Of a DNA stretch of 64,000 nt, positions 22,647 through 34,991 are shown piece by piece; position 1 is the stretch's first letter; each line of letters starts with the position of its first letter. The DNA is from Enoplolaimus lenunculus (taxonomy: Eukaryota; Nematoda; Enoplea; Enoplida; Thoracostomopsidae). The notes below the pieces were generated by a model. The model searched no databases, was not told the DNA's origin, and worked only from the letters and a program-made list of their open reading frames with translations. The stretch covers positions 28,831 to 92,830 of the forward strand of contig JASANG010002726.1 in the NCBI GenBank assembly GCA_030248215.1. The letters run 5' to 3'. The translations under genes were made by a program, and so were the position numbers.

Positions 22647-22966
22647 CCCATAGCCAAGGTGGGGGGACCAGGTGTGGCTCAGCACCCCCTGGAAAAATTT
22701 TGGCCCCCTAGAAGATTTTCAACCTTGCTTGTAAGTCATTGAAAACCTTTAAATGCCCCTCCTGAAAGATTTTTAGCCCCCCTAGCAAGGTGAGCTGGCT
22801 ACTGTAGTGACCCGAATAAGAGGGGGGACTGATATTTTTTGGCCTCTCCAGAGGGTACCCCTCTTGTTATTCGGTTACGGACTGTTATTTATTTTCAACC
22901 CACGCTCCGCCGCTCTTCGTTACAGATATATATCCGGTACTGCAATTAACCGTTGAATTAAACGTT
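22647..22966. mobile_element. Family F segment abutting an inverted, truncated family E segment
   Basis: 22647-22800 is family F in the orientation with TTTTCAACCTTGCTTGTAAG. From 22802, CTGTAGTGACCCGAATAAGA begins a family E right end read backwards, with CTCTCCAGAGGGTACCCC and CGGTTACGGACTG; it stops at about 22966. Confidence 0.7.
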
Positions 22967-23258
22967 TATTTCGTGTCCAAATTTTCTATAAACAACCTAT
23001 CCAACGAGTTAAAAATTATTAAAATTTGTCCCGCAACATCTGACTGATTTTGTTGTTTAACTTCTGTTGCCAAAAGGTTCGCGAACCACGGCCTAAACTG
23101 AAGACGTTTGAAAAAAAATAACGCAGTTAAAATGCGTAGAATTTTAAATATTTGCGTCGACGCGTCACAATACCAAATTATGCTTTGCGTAATTATCATT
23201 CAAGCGCAAGAAAACGCCGGAAATATGAGACAAGCCATGGAGACGGACAAGTTTAATA

Positions 23259-23635
23259 GGACCAATGTAAAAAAACAGGGGTGGAACAGTATTATAAGCA
23301 TGTTCCTAAGCCGAAGCCTAAGCGTAAGAACGAGCATATTCTTAAGTCTAAGCCTAAGCGTAAACCTAAGCGTAACAATGAACATATTTCTAAGCCTAAG
23401 CCTAAGCGTAAGCCTAAGCGTAGCAATGAACATATTTCTAAGCCTAAGCCTAAGCGTAAGCCTAAGCGTAAGAATGAGCATATTCCTAATCCTAAGCCTA
23501 AGCGTAAGAATGAGCATACTCCTATTAGCCTAAAGCCTAAGCCTAACCTAAGCCAATCCAAAAATAAGTCTAATTAAGCTTCCTTTTTTTCTAGTCCCAC
23601 AGAAAAACGTTCCGCCCCTGATCTTTACATTAGCG
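23259..23635. mobile_element. TTAGGC-core MITE, class A1, expanded core
   Basis: The left end GGACCAATGTAAAAAAACAG and right end CCGCCCCTGATCTTTACATT are inverted copies. Flanks match at 6 of 8. The core has at least five blocks of CCTAAG/CGTAAG hexamers, each followed by an AATGA(A/G)CATATT spacer; this block is itself repeated at about 60 bp. The long ORFs in all frames here are a product of the hexamer. Confidence 0.85.
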
Positions 23636-24052
23636 CTTAATAACAATCGTCCGTCGACCAAAATTATTGTATCCAAAAAACTGTTCTCAAAAATGCTTAT
23701 TTGAAAACAATGTTTCTTATAAACAGCTTTGAAGTTTAAGGAACTGTTAGTATAGAATGCAAAATTGCTAAATGATACACGAGAGAATTTCGCAGCATAA
23801 AAGCCTTTTTAAGCCGTAGAAACATTTTCGGGGGGTTACATGGACGGACGATGATATCCGTAAAAGGGAATTGGGGGGTCACGTTTTGGCCCTCTGTCGT
23901 TATCGTTAGTGCTATTCGCTTGTGGACTGCCCAAACAAAATTGAGCAAAAATAGTACAGCGTTTAAAAGCTCAAAAAACTGTCATCCAAATGCGAAATTA
24001 ATAGACAAACAAAAGCCCAAAAATGCTAATATAATGTATACGGTATCATGAC
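23636..24052. other. Intergenic, no gene seen
   Basis: No repeat ends and no convincing coding sequence; the short ORFs on both strands overlap each other. Confidence 0.4.
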
Positions 24053-24056
24053 ACTT

Positions 24057-24226
24057 CGTCGCCCGACAACTTGTAATTAGAAATCTCTACTCGTCGACAA
24101 TTCGACGAAACTCAGTATGATTAGCTTTAGTCATAGTCTTAAAGCTTATTAGTATTATTATGCGCAGGCTTTGACTTAAGGATAAACGACTGTTGGACGA
24201 AAAGTTGTCGGGCGACGAATTGTCGT
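24057..24226. mobile_element. Family P MITE, single copy in this window
   Basis: The ends TTCGTCGCCCGACAACTT and AAGTTGTCGGGCGACGAA are exact inverted repeats of 18 bp. The 130-bp interior has no ORF. No other copy seen here. Confidence 0.65.
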
Positions 24227-24376
24227 AGATTCAATCAATACGATGTGTCGGATTGCAAATAAACGTTACGGTTGCACTATGCTTTGATGTACCGCTTGTT
24301 GGTGCGCGGCGTCGTGTTTCCCAAATAACAGTAAATTTATTTTTTGACAAGATGATCGACTCCGAGCAGCGAGCGG

Positions 24377-24514
24377 GCCCGTAACCAACGCGGGGCAGGG
24401 GGGCTGAGCCACCCCTAGAAAAAATTTTGGCAAAATTTTCAACCTGGCTTGTAAGTCATTGAAAACCCTTGTATGTCCCTTCTGAAAATGATTTTACCCA
24501 CTCTAGCACGGCGA
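24377..24514. mobile_element. Family F MITE, worn
   Basis: Left end GGCCCGTAACCAACGCGGGG; core TTTTCAACCTGGCTTGTAAG; the right end has decayed to GCACGGCGAGCAG. Confidence 0.6.
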
Positions 24515-24953
24515 GCAGAATTTCAATGCAAATGTTGGTCAACGCGTCGAAGAAAACGTTACGGGTTTCAGTGAAATTTACAATTATACGTTTTAATCCA
24601 AGGCAAGGGGGGCCTATCTAACAGATTATATTCGTTTTTGTCTTACTGTACCCTACACTTACACTTAGGGATCCGCTAGAATTATTTGGGAGTTTATTAT
24701 CTCATACATGGGGGCATTGGGGGTCGTGTCCCACCAAATTTGCCTGGCGCCCCCCAAATTGATCAGGTCTAAAACTGAATAATGTTGAGTTGGCATGAAA
24801 GGGGCGTCCCATAATTTTCTGCGGATTCTCCTGATCTCATGTAAAAATTGTTTGCTAGTAACGAGATCGGCAAATGAAAAGATTTCACCTGCGTTTTATT
24901 CTTAAGCCTATAAGTGCACTCCTTCTTATCTCTACAAATGTTGGAACGGGATA
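24515..24953. repeat. Family M segment within unassigned sequence
   Basis: About 24710-24825 (GGGGGCATTGGGGGTCGTG, CCACCAAATTTGCCTGG, GGTCTAAAACTGAATAAT) matches 2895-3000 and 42885-43000. The rest is unassigned. Confidence 0.5.
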
Positions 24954-25205
24954 TCTATAGATTAAAGCTGTAACGCCCCAGATACGTATTTTCAGCAGCG
25001 TTCCAACAGATTTTTGTTTACGTTATGTATGTAAATCTATATATTAAAGCTGTAACTCCTCAGATACGTATTTTGGGCAGCGTTACAACAGATTTTTGTT
25101 TACGTTATGTATGTAAATCTATATATTAAAGCTGTAACGCCACAGATACGTATTTTGTTTGGGCAGCGTTCCAACAGATCTTTGTTTACATTATGTATGT
25201 AAATT
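24954..25205. repeat. Tandem triplication, unit about 82 bp
   Basis: Three copies start with ATTAAAGCTGTAAC at 24961, 25042 and 25125 and share CAGATACGTATTTT, GCAGCGTT(C/A)CAACAGAT and TTATGTATGTAAAT. A diverged single copy lies near 53933-54012, so the unit comes from a dispersed repeat. Confidence 0.8.
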
Positions 25206-25609
25206 ATGGCTATATGTATTAAGAATACATAGCTGTTTTTGTTGTTTTGTATATATCTGCGAAGCGCAACAGCTTTTCAAAAAGCAAATTTTTTAATTTC
25301 GTTCACTTAAAATACGAAATACCCAGGTACAATTTAGCCTAGGTTCGGAAAAGCCTTGGTCGAGTTGCACATGTGTGCAGCTACGAGTACTAGTATTATT
25401 CTATTGCCCGTTATGAATACGCCCCTGACTGATACAACTGTGATACGCTGACAGACTAAAGTATTCACAAGAGAAACAAAATACAAAATTAAAAATAGTT
25501 GACATATTGATTTATTGGGTCATATTGCACAACGGTCAAAATTATCCAAGTCAGAATTAAGTTGAACGAATTAAATGTTGGACTTAAAGATATCTTGACA
25601 ATCTCACTA

Positions 25610-25814
25610 CACTGCAAAAACGGTGAGTCAAATTGAGTCTCTCCGAAATACGATCTACGGGACTACACAAACAAAGTCATACTCGACTCTGAAAGAGCGA
25701 CTCACTCACTGAATCGCACGTTTGACTCTGGCGGAGTCGAATTTGAATCAGTTTGTGTAGTCCCGTAGAGCCTATTTCAGAGAGAGTCAATTTGACCCAC
25801 CATTTTTTGCAGTG
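25610..25814. mobile_element. PalC palindromic MITE, TA on both sides
   Basis: CACTGCAAAAACGGTGAG at the left is mirrored by CCACCATTTTTTGCAGTG at the right, with TA flanks at 25608-25609 and 25815-25816. The whole 205 bp folds back around a centre rich in GACTC. Confidence 0.85.
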
Positions 25815-26200
25815 TATGCGCGCCGAATATACTCAAAACTGACTTGAGTCTGGGTGAAAAAATGTCACTACTCAATTTGGTATGAGAATTTTTTGAATTC
25901 AACGCAGTTTGAAACAGCAACTTAAACGCTGTCGCACACCAATTTCTTCGTAGACTAAGTCTGTCTCCAACGTTAAGCTTATTCGTTTAACCTTGCAGGA
26001 CCAATTACTAACCCCTGGCTAAATCGTCACTCTGCGAACACCAGGTTAAATTTGTAATGAAATGTTGGCCAAGCATTAAACTGCCTCATATAGTCATCAA
26101 CGCTAAGAAATGTCAAAATCTCTTATATTTCTAGTTTATAGTTAAAAGCTATTATTTCACTTATTTCACTCAAAATGAACTATAGAAGCATAAAAGTTAG

Positions 26201-26398
26201 CGTCCATGTAACGATCAGAGGCGGAACGTTTTTCTGTGGGACTGCAATAGAATAAGCCTAAGCTTCAGACTAATTTGATTGCTTGGTTTTAGGCTTAGGC
26301 TTCGGCTTAGGAACAAACTCATCCTTACGCTTAGGTTTACGCTTAGGCTTAAGAATATGCTTATAATACTGTTCCGCCTTTGTTCTTTTACATTGGCC
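26201..26398. mobile_element. TTAGGC-core MITE, class A1
   Basis: Left end CGTCCATGTAACGATCAGAG, right end GTTCTTTTACATTGGCC. Flanks aaagttag (26193-26200) and aaagtgag (26399-26406) form a 7/8 target duplication. Confidence 0.85.
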
Positions 26399-26540
26399 AA
26401 AGTGAGTCAAAAGCCTTTGACAGCGGTTCGCTACACATAAGATTTTTCGTTGCTTATTTTGTCAAAAAGCATCTTCACACCAAACATTACACTTGACTGT
26501 AAAAATAAAGCTGTCACACACATTTTTTCGCCTAAAACTT

Positions 26541-26703
26541 GACCCGTATCCAGAGTGGGGCCAGTAAGCTCCGCCCCCACCCGCCGGGAGAATTTTAACC
26601 CCCGTAAAAAATTTTCAACCTTGCTTGTAAAGTCATCGAAAACCATTGTATATATGTCGCTTGTGAATAATTCCCCCCTAGCGTGGTGAGCTGGCAACGG
26701 TCC
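26541..26703. mobile_element. Family F MITE
   Basis: Left end GACCCGTATCCAGAGTGGGG; core TTTTCAACCTTGCTTGTAAAG; right end GAGCTGGCAACGGTCC. The overlapping minus-strand ORF is a translation of the repeat. Confidence 0.65.
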
Positions 26704-27000
26704 TGGTTAAAATTTGTTTCTTCAAGCACAAAAAGTTTACGCTTAACCTTTTTGATATATCGAAAAAAACCCGTTAGCCAGTTTTTTTTCAAATGTTGAC
26801 CTCAAAAATAGGTTTGAAACGAACAAAATATTTACAGTTTTTATTGCTAAAATTGTCCAATGAAATTTAACTCCTGAACCAGTGTCGACATCGAGTGATT
26901 ATTAAACCCCTCATAGGGTATGACGCTTTGCCAACATGACATGTTGTGACTCTCATAATATTTTGCACTCTCCATAAAAGATGACTATTTGCCGCCTGTA

Positions 27001-27213
27001 CGCTGCAAAAAACGGTTAGTCAAATTGACTCCCTCTGAAATAGGCTCTGCGGAACTACACAACCCGAGTCAAATTCGACTCCGCCAGAGTCAAATTTGAC
27101 TCACTGAGTCAGCCGCAGGTTTGACTCTTTCGGAGTCGAATTTGACTCAGTTTGTGTAGTCCCGTAGATCCTATTTCGGAGAGAGTCAATTTGACTTACC
27201 ATTTTTTGCAGTG
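27001..27213. mobile_element. PalC palindromic MITE, TA on both sides
   Basis: CGCTGCAAAAAACGGTTAG is mirrored by CTTACCATTTTTTGCAGTG; TA at 26999-27000 and 27214-27215. Confidence 0.85.
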
Positions 27214-27639
27214 TAATATTTTGTACCGTCCTCTATTTAGGATCAACAACAAATGAATAGTTTGGCATGTTAATTAATCCCAATTTGTTTCGTTGATCCC
27301 GAAAAAATTGACAATATTTGTTAGGATACAGCTGAACTGCTAGCGATGCATTCATTAGGGATTTATTCCAGCGCAGTGTCTGCTTTTAAGACGGAAATTG
27401 TATTTTTTATTGTAAAATATGCTTTGACCATTTAAAACCGATTATATGCATATATTGCGCAGAAACTTATGGTTCATCCAGGCTATAAAATGTCTACGTG
27501 GATGTACAAACTTGTTTCCCAGTCTCTTCAGTTGGACTGGCGTCCAAAAGACCGCTGTAACTTGAAACTGAGTACAGCTCAAAGAGTAACGCTTGATCAG
27601 TATATCTTGTCTTGAGTCTGTAGAACGGATGGCGGGACA

Positions 27640-28175
27640 GTAGTTGCAAGTCGCTTGAATCTCTTGCACCTGCATTTTCATTGACCAATCAGAAATTGCG
27701 TTGCTAAGCGCTTCTTGAATTAATTCAGATTTTTGGAATATATTCACAAAGTGTGAGTCGTCAAGTGTCAAACTTGTTCGATATTTCGCAGGCGACGGCG
27801 GTGGGACCAGCTTTAAATTTTTTAAGCGCAAATAGAAATTGTATCAAAGCGTTTCAAGTAGCTTCAAGTTTTTAAAAAAAAACTAATTTGAAGAACTTGC
27901 AGCTGCAATTTATTCATGATTGTTATACGCGAAGAATTAATTCGTACGTATATTAATAGCTTTGCAATTCCAATTAATTCATCATCATTTGCTGAACTAA
28001 TAGCGTATAGGTTATGTTTGATATTTGTTGTTGACGTCTGCAAATTATTCACATAAATTCATGTAAAGATTCAGAATGAAGCTGATGTTTCTTTGCGAAT
28101 ATTTGCAACTGCAAGTATTTCGGCCAAGTTGTAGCTGTGAGTTCTCGCTGCAAAAACTTGCACGGGCGAATAGGG
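27640..28175. repeat. Family N, larger copy
   Basis: Contains TTGCACCTGCATTTTCATTGA, CCAATCAGAAATTGC and, at the right, GAGTTCTCGCTGCAAAAACTTG, the inverse of words at 8383-8658. A minus-strand ORF of 129 residues spans its left edge (27442-27831) but shows no family motif. Confidence 0.4.
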
Positions 28176-28740
28176 ATTATGACTCATGATGACCTTACGA
28201 AAGTACCATTGACATATTATTGGACTATTAATATCCGGTATCCGGCACGTTTCTACTGGCTGTTGCAACCGGATATTAGTTTTTGGGCCTCATAAACGTG
28301 AACCGGCCCACATGAAATTCTTTACAATTGAGGAAACATCAGACCTTATGGGATACAAAATATCATGGCAAGGTGCAAGTTAATCGGATACGGTAGCAGA
28401 CACCGAGATTTCTGATTGTCGAGACCACGTGGTCTACAGTTTTGAAAAAAGTCAGCGAACGAAGCGAGCAAAACGCCAAAAAATGCAATAATCTTATTGG
28501 TAATACAAAACGTTGGCTTTGATTCCTGCTAAGTTGAGTGGATGTCCCGGACTTGTCAGTATCCTTAACCTAAGATTTTTCCCCAAACCCAGCTTCAAAA
28601 CGCTTGATACCCACATAGCAAACGATTGGATTAGCGGAACAAAATATGATCATTCTTCAATTCTACCAACTCAGGGACTAGAAATTCTATAGTAGACACG
28701 AAAAGATTTATATAGGAGACAGGTAAAATTTCCCTAACAT

Positions 28741-28929
28741 AGAAATGCAAATATCAGGAGCGGAACGTTTTTCTGTGACACTAGAAACGAGTAAGCTTAA
28801 GATTTTGACTAATTTTTTTGCTTGGCTTAGGCTTAGGCTTAGACGTGTGTTCACTCTTACGCTTAGGTTTAGGCTTAGACTTAGGAATATGCTTATAATA
28901 CTGTTTCGCCCTAGTTCTTTACAGTGGCC
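28741..28929. mobile_element. TTAGGC-core MITE, class A1, left tip worn
   Basis: Left end is decayed to ATGCAAATATCAGGAGCGG; right end GTTCTTTACAGTGGCC is intact. Core is short, with one TTCACTCTTACGC spacer. Confidence 0.75.
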
Positions 28930-29406
28930 CAGGCAGCTAACAAATTTTTGGGTTATGGGTAACGAAGACGTCTAATCTGGCTATTTTTATAGAAACGATT
29001 ATTTTGCTGAAGTATTAATAGGTTCGTAAAAATACGCTAATTCTGGTCGCTATAGTAATTCATTCGAACCACAAGAAACTGGTTATTTATGATGTCATTA
29101 ACCTGGCAAAATCAGTAAGTTAGGAATTTTAAGCAGTGTTGAAATAAATGCTCGTATTTTTACGGTGTGGACTAAATTTTAGGTTTGCCTAATTTGCATG
29201 AATGACGTCAGCCAACAATTTTTTTACCAGTTTGGTTTTACCATATGACTCGTAAGTTATAGACTAGAAAATGAACCCGAACACATACAGGAGTGACGAG
29301 AGAATACATCCAGTCGAGTTTGCTGGATACTTGAAAACTACCCATTAGCAGATTGCATGATAAATTTGTGCAGAATTCGAAAAATTATTCCAGCTTGCAA
29401 ACGCTC

Positions 29407-29944
29407 CATTTTGAGTCCCAATCAATACGAGTCCGTATTCGTAATAAAAGTCCGGAGGCGGATTGAGTTTCAAAACCCTAATTAGAGTCAATAAATGTCA
29501 ATTATCCCTACTGTAGTTAAATGGATAAAAGGGAGCGGGTAATAAGAGGGAAGTGTCTCCATTTTGAGTTCCAATCAACAGGAATGCGCATCCCTAAGAA
29601 GAATTCGTAAGCGGATAGAATCCCTCAACCCTTAGTACAGTCCATAAATGTCAATTGTTCCTGATTGCAGTGCATAAATGACTCCACGACCAAATAAAGT
29701 AGAGTTCTAACTTCGCAACTTTAAAGCATTAAGTTTTGAAAGTACTTACATCCCTATGTATAACTTTGCTTTATCGCTCAAACTTTCGATACAAGACAAA
29801 AAACGTTTAATTCAACGGATAATTGCATTAACGGATATATATCAGTAAACGAAGGGTGCGGATGGCTGGTTGATAATAAATAACAGTCCGTGACCGAATA
29901 ACAGGGGGTTCCCTCTGGAGAGGCAAAATAAATAACAGTCCCCC
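29407..29944. mobile_element. Two family E copies in tandem, first one partial
   Basis: 29407-29522 repeats the left third of family E (CCATTTTGAGTCCCAATCAA, GTCCGTATTCG). 29539-29944 is a nearly full copy from AATAAGAGGGAAGTGTCTCC to GAGAGGCAAAATAAATAAC, with both outer ends lost. Same orientation. Confidence 0.75.
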
Positions 29945-30184
29945 TAGTGGCCCAATGGGAGGGGCGGAATTGACCCCGTTGTAGCGCAGGCCGCCCTCAC
30001 GTTTGCGTTAAAACTATGCTGGATATTGCATAAAAATACAGAAAATTAACATGAAAATCACATAAATGCAATTATATTTTTTAATGTATAACAGCTATTT
30101 TCGAGATGCAAGTGCAGTGTAATTATTCGCGAGGGCCAATGGAGCGGCTATAACACATCCCTCGAGGGGTGGGGCGACTGGTAC

Positions 30185-30331
30185 GCTCCGAAATGAGCTT
30201 TTCCTGATTAGACAATCTGAGTCAAATTCGACTCAATTTGACTCTGGCGGAGTCGAATTTTGACTCAGTTTGTGTAGTCAGGAAAAGCCTATTTCTGGGA
30301 GAGTTAATTTGACTCACCATTTTTTGCAGTG
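30185..30331. mobile_element. PalC copy, left arm shortened
   Basis: The right arm is full (GTGTAGTCAGGAAAAGCC to CCATTTTTTGCAGTG). The left arm starts late, at TCCGAAATGAGCTTTTCC. Confidence 0.75.
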
Positions 30332-30364
30332 CACCCTCGTAAAGAAATCATGGCAACAACCCTA

Positions 30365-30565
30365 CACTTCAATAAAATGGTGAGTGAAATCGACTCTCTC
30401 CGAGATAGGCTTTACGGGACTACACAAACAGTGTCAAATTCGACTCTGCCAGAGTCATATTCAATTCACTGAGTCGCACGTTTAACGCTGGCGGAGTTTG
30501 ACTCTGTGTAGTCCCGTAAAGCCTATTTCGGCGAAAGTCAATTTCGCTCACCATTCTTTGCAGTG
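30365..30565. mobile_element. PalC palindromic MITE, TA on both sides
   Basis: CACTTCAATAAAATGGTGAG is mirrored by CTCACCATTCTTTGCAGTG; TA at 30363-30364 and 30566-30567. Only 33 bp separates it from the previous copy. Confidence 0.8.
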
Positions 30566-30865
30566 TAAAATGACCATGACATCATTCTAATTCGTTCACC
30601 TATCAGGTGTTCTTCATAGAAACTAAATTATATTTCAGTCTATAAACCTAATTATTCTTGGTTAATTTGGTTCAGATCTTGCCTACAATTTAAGCATTTG
30701 CACATGTTGGCGAAATATATGACTATTCTGATTTATAAAGGTACAGTATCTGGAACTTCGCTAATTGCAAGCTTACAATTAGACGAAATGTTATTTATTA
30801 TCATGGTCATGCTGACATAAAAATTATTACTGTGAGTTAAAAGTTCAAACTTAAACTGACAATAC

Positions 30866-31116
30866 ACTCAAAATAATATTTCTGATATTTAAGAAAAAAT
30901 TTCTTACATTTAAGAAATATAATAAGCAAGGTGCACTTGAAAAGTATTTCTGTTATAACAGAAAAGTTTTCTAAAAAGTTTTGAAATAAAGTCTAAAAAT
31001 AAACGTTTTCCAGTTATTTTTGGAAAAATTGTTTTAAATATAAGAAAAACTTTTCAGATTTGCCACAGAAAATACTTTTCTGAATAAATTCAGAAATACT
31101 TTCTTGTGTGTACCCG
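30866..31116. mobile_element. Family J-like element
   Basis: AATAATATTTCTGATATTTAAG at the left and TTCAGAAATACTTTCTTGTG at the right form an inverted pair; interior has AAGAAA/TTTCTT words as at 15046-15556. Confidence 0.45.
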
Positions 31117-31199
31117 GTACCTGAATAAAGACCGGGTTTCGCCGAATTTGTCCAAATCCATCATATGCTTCTGTATATGCGTGGGTCTTAGTGGTAACA

Positions 31200-31262
31200 A
31201 TCCAGCTGCACCCGGGTGTAAAACCACCCGGAACTGGAACCGGAACCCTGGAGGTTAAACGT
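31200..31262. repeat. Family I fragment (CCGGAAC-rich)
   Basis: AGCTGCACCCGGGTGTAAAAC, then CCGGAACTGGAACCGGAACC and GGAGGTTAAACGTGA. Further CCGG-rich words follow at about 31770-31910. Confidence 0.45.
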
Positions 31263-31352
31263 GAATTTTAGATCGACAAAAAATATTGGATTGTCAAATT
31301 TTATCAATACAACTTTTAAAGTATTGCCAAAAAATCGTTCATAAGTTTTTTT

Positions 31353-31615
31353 GGCCAATGTTACTTTTACGGCTGTGACAGTAGATTAAGCGTATTCCTA
31401 AGCTTAATAGTAAACTAAGCGTTGGCACAGCGTATTCCTAAGCCGAATCCTAAGCCTAAGCGTTGCAAAAGCGTATTGCTAAGCATACACGCGCTGCAAA
31501 GGCGTAGGTATTCCTAAGCCTAAGCCTAAGCAAAAAATGTAGTCTAGAATGTAAGCCTACTCGTTTTTTACAGACCCACCAGAAACCGGAACGGCTCTAA
31601 AGTAGGACATAGGCC
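31353..31615. mobile_element. TTAGGC-core MITE, class B
   Basis: Left end GGCCAATGTTACTTTTACGG, right end CTCTAAAGTAGGACATAGGCC. Core has CCTAAG runs and GCGTTGCAAAAGCG spacers. Confidence 0.8.
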
Positions 31616-32084
31616 AGTTTTTTCATAAAATCTGTGCAATTTGCTGAAACAGAGGCAAAGCCTCGTGGTAAACCTAATTTTAAATTCTACAGACCTAAGC
31701 GTCAAAATTGGCCTGTGACACCGGAACATTTTCCATTGAAGACATATTCATAGCAGGGTGCAACCTGTGGTATGCGGCTGGCTCCAGCAGAAACTCGATC
31801 TGCGGTTCCGGCAGAATTTGACTGGAGGTTCCGGCAATTTCAAGCATGCAGTTGTTAAAATTTTTCTGGCTTTGGCTGCAGTAGTATTTTTGGTTTAGGT
31901 TCCGGCAATTTCGGTAATAAAAATATTGATGTTTTCATAAAATTTATGCCTTCATCGAATTCATACATAACTTTTGGGCTATTTTGAAAGAGTTTTAGTA
32001 GCCTAAGCTTTTACATATGCCTTGTCATTTGAGCTTAAACCTAAGCCTAACTCTTAACATTATACAAATGTGGATCAAAGTGAC

Positions 32085-32835
32085 AGGCGGATTCAAAAAT
32101 TTCTGACGAAGAAGGGTGGGCAGGCAAATGTTAGAAACGCAAAATCATAAAAAAATTCTGAGAGGGGAAAAATCGTAAGGTCCAAACTTGCCGTTATATC
32201 ATAAAAAAATTAAACAAAAATTCTGCTGGAAAAATTGTATTTTTTGACAAAAGTTTTTCTGAGAGAAAAAATTCTAAGGTACGGACATTTTTATCACAAA
32301 AAATTCTGACGGCGGGCGTCTGAAAGACACGAAACAGGCACCTTTGTAGGTTTTACAATAATAACCTGCCAGATTCAAAAGTTTACGCTGTGTTAGAAAT
32401 TATTTATACAAAACAGGTTGTCTGGCCTACTGGGCAATTGTCCGGTGTGCCGGGGTTGGAATTCAGACCATTTAACCAAATAAAAAATTTGCCGTTTATG
32501 TTATAATTTTTCTATATTGCCAGTAGAGACAGACGTGGATCCAGCGGGCTGGCAAAAGTTTTGAAACGCAACAATTGTAAGGTAGGCATCTTATCGTTTT
32601 TTATCACCAAAATTTTCAAATTTTTCAAGGCGAAAAATTGTAAAGTTTTATCGCCAAAAAAATTTCTGAGGGTAAAATCGTATTTTTTACAAAAATATTT
32701 TCTTAGTCAGAAAATTGTAAGGTAGGGGCCTTACAACTTTTCTCACTAAGAAAATTTATTTGTAAAAAAATACGATTTTTATTAGAAAAAAATCTGATGG
32801 GGGGCGTACGCCTACCCCCGTCTGGATCCACTAGT
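32085..32835. repeat. hAT-like repeat region with GTGGATCCAG ends
   Basis: 32530-32832 starts ACGTGGATCCAGCGGGC and ends CCCCCGTCTGGATCCACT. Inside, AAAATTGTAAGGTA(G) and TTATCACCAAAA-type words recur, and similar words occur at 32130-32330, so the region holds duplicated, worn copies of one element. Confidence 0.5.
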
Positions 32836-33887
32836 GCGCCGAGGACCAATTTATACATCAAAAGACCAGGGCAAACTTAAGTGCCAGTCCAGCTGTGGTA
32901 TGAAAGATTTGAATTTGATCTTCTTAAAGTAAAGTTTCACTATTGATTTCATCTTAAGCTTTTGCGTTAACATATATTCACTGCGCCTTTCACCAACGGA
33001 ACGTTTTGAGATGCATAAAAACGCGGAAAATTATAAATGTTTCCGTAAATAGTTCCTGAATTTGTAAGCCTAGTCCAATCAACTAGCAAAAATTAACAAT
33101 GATTGTAGAGGCTTGCTACCCCAGCTCCCATTACCGGTTGATCTGCATAAATTTGTGTGGCTTTGGGAGTCTTGTACACTCACCAAAGCCATGTTTTTAC
33201 AGCAACAACAAACAAAACAACAACAACAACAACAACAACAACATGTCAGCATCCTGTGCTGACTAGCTAAGTGATCCCACACCCCCAGCTCACCCCACAT
33301 ATGCAATATTATTTAGAACCGCCACGCAGGGGCCCCAGTACCACTTTACATTACGGCTCAGCCGCCCCGCATAGATTTTATAGACTTTACCCCTCCTAAA
33401 GCTTAGCCTATTAACTTAACTTCTAAGAGAGACAAGGTGGAGCTGCAGTCTCGCTTAAGGTGTGGTTTAGGGTTTGGTTTTAAATTTGTTTCAGTTTTTA
33501 GTTTGAAATATAATAACAGTCGCACAGCCATCTACAGTTTCTACGCCCATTTAATATTCTAGGTTTGACTATAAGCTTACAGCGAGGCTTAAAATACCTC
33601 GAACGCCACTGGCTAAATATTGCATTAAAAATCGATTTTCACTGGTTTCTCAGCTTAGAAAATATTTATTCAAAAGCCCAAAATGTTTTTGTTTAAAACC
33701 TACACTTGATAGATAATTAGTGCACCTATGACGCGGCTACTTTATCAGTATTTAGGACATATACCACAATGTTTTGTACGTTAACCACTATTAATTTTGA
33801 CGTCTTACAGTGGTGTTGTCACGCGTTAACCCTACCTTATCACACATTTTGTGGCAGGCTTTAAAATTATATTGTGAACGGCGCATA
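32836..33887. other. Intergenic, (CAA)n microsatellite inside
   Basis: An (ACA/CAA)n run of about 40 bp lies at 33202-33242. No gene or repeat ends otherwise; the poly-Cys ORF on the minus strand is a reading of this run. Confidence 0.5.
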
Positions 33888-34069
33888 CACTGTAAATTCC
33901 AACAAGTTGATTAATCAATTCAGCTAGCAAGTTGATTATTTTTTAATTAATATCAGTAAGCATTAGTGAATTGAATCAACTCAAAATTCAGAGTTCTGAT
34001 AGTCCTAACTCAGACTGAGTGATTCAACTCTCATTCTGAGTTAAAATCAACTCACTGAAATTTACAGTG
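33888..34069. mobile_element. PalD MITE, centre deleted
   Basis: CACTGTAAATTCCAACAAG to CTCACTGAAATTTACAGTG with TA on both sides. At 182 bp it lacks about 70 bp of the middle seen in 14107-14358. Confidence 0.8.
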
Positions 34070-34991
34070 TAAGTACGTCACAAAATGTTTTAAATGGTAA
34101 AGGTCCACCTTATAAATTTTTACTTTTGTGCCACAAAAATTTATGTTACTTTGATTTTTTCGCAAAAATCTTGATTTACAATCAATTAAATGTTTCTTAA
34201 ATAGTCCTTAGGTGTATGTTGACGTCATACACAATTTGAAACTGCGTACGCTGATTTCAAGGGTCATAGAAAGCCGCTAAAACAAATGAATCAAACGTGA
34301 AAACGTTTTGACTAAAAATGGCTAAAACGAACGATAATTCGTAGCACGGACAGCTTTTTCACTCGGCACCTGCTTGAACCTATAAGCCCGAGCTTTTCCA
34401 AAATTAAGCCTAACCATTAGCCTAAACCTAAACCTAATCCTAAGAAAAATTCCAAGCCTTAATCTAAAGGTTTAAGCCAATCAACGGTAGGCGGTAAATC
34501 ATCGAGGCGATCTGATTCCGTATAACAGGACCGGTAAACGAGTTGGTCTACAATGGTGTGTGGAACATCATAAATATTTAGCGACAATTTCTTTCTCTTT
34601 AAAGCTAATCATTTGAATATCGTTGTTCTTTTTGGGAATACATGGATATTCAAAATTCATAACCCACAAACGTTAGATTTGGACATTGTACTATCGTCAA
34701 AGGCAGATCCAACGGTCGCATTCAAGGAATATCCTCCAATCACAGGGATTAAAACCAAATGTTTGTATAAAAAATTTAAGGCTAAAATTGCGTTCAGATT
34801 TCAATGGACATTTACTTCAAGCTCCAGCATAAATTAGGTTAAAAACATGACGTAACAACTGAAATAATATTCCGAGAATCGCTAACGCTTTAAATCCATG
34901 CGGTCAGCGGTGATACAAAGAAATTTGGATTGGTGAGTACTGGCAAAAAACCCCCAAAAATAAGAGGTCCTTAAAGGTAGAATTTGCAGCA
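34070..34991. other. Intergenic, no gene seen
   Basis: A worn CCTAAA tract lies at 34405-34445. A 74-residue plus-strand ORF at 34613-34837 shows no recognisable domain. Confidence 0.4.

Noticed and set aside
27442-27831. 129-residue minus-strand ORF
   Set aside because: No recognisable domain; it overlaps family N repeat sequence and lacks splice-linked partners.
25610-30565. Spaced palindromes resembling a CRISPR array
   Set aside because: The genome has introns and animal genes, the palindromes are long TA-flanked MITEs, and spacing is irregular.
33079-33306. Poly-Cys ORF on the minus strand
   Set aside because: Reading of the (CAA)n microsatellite.
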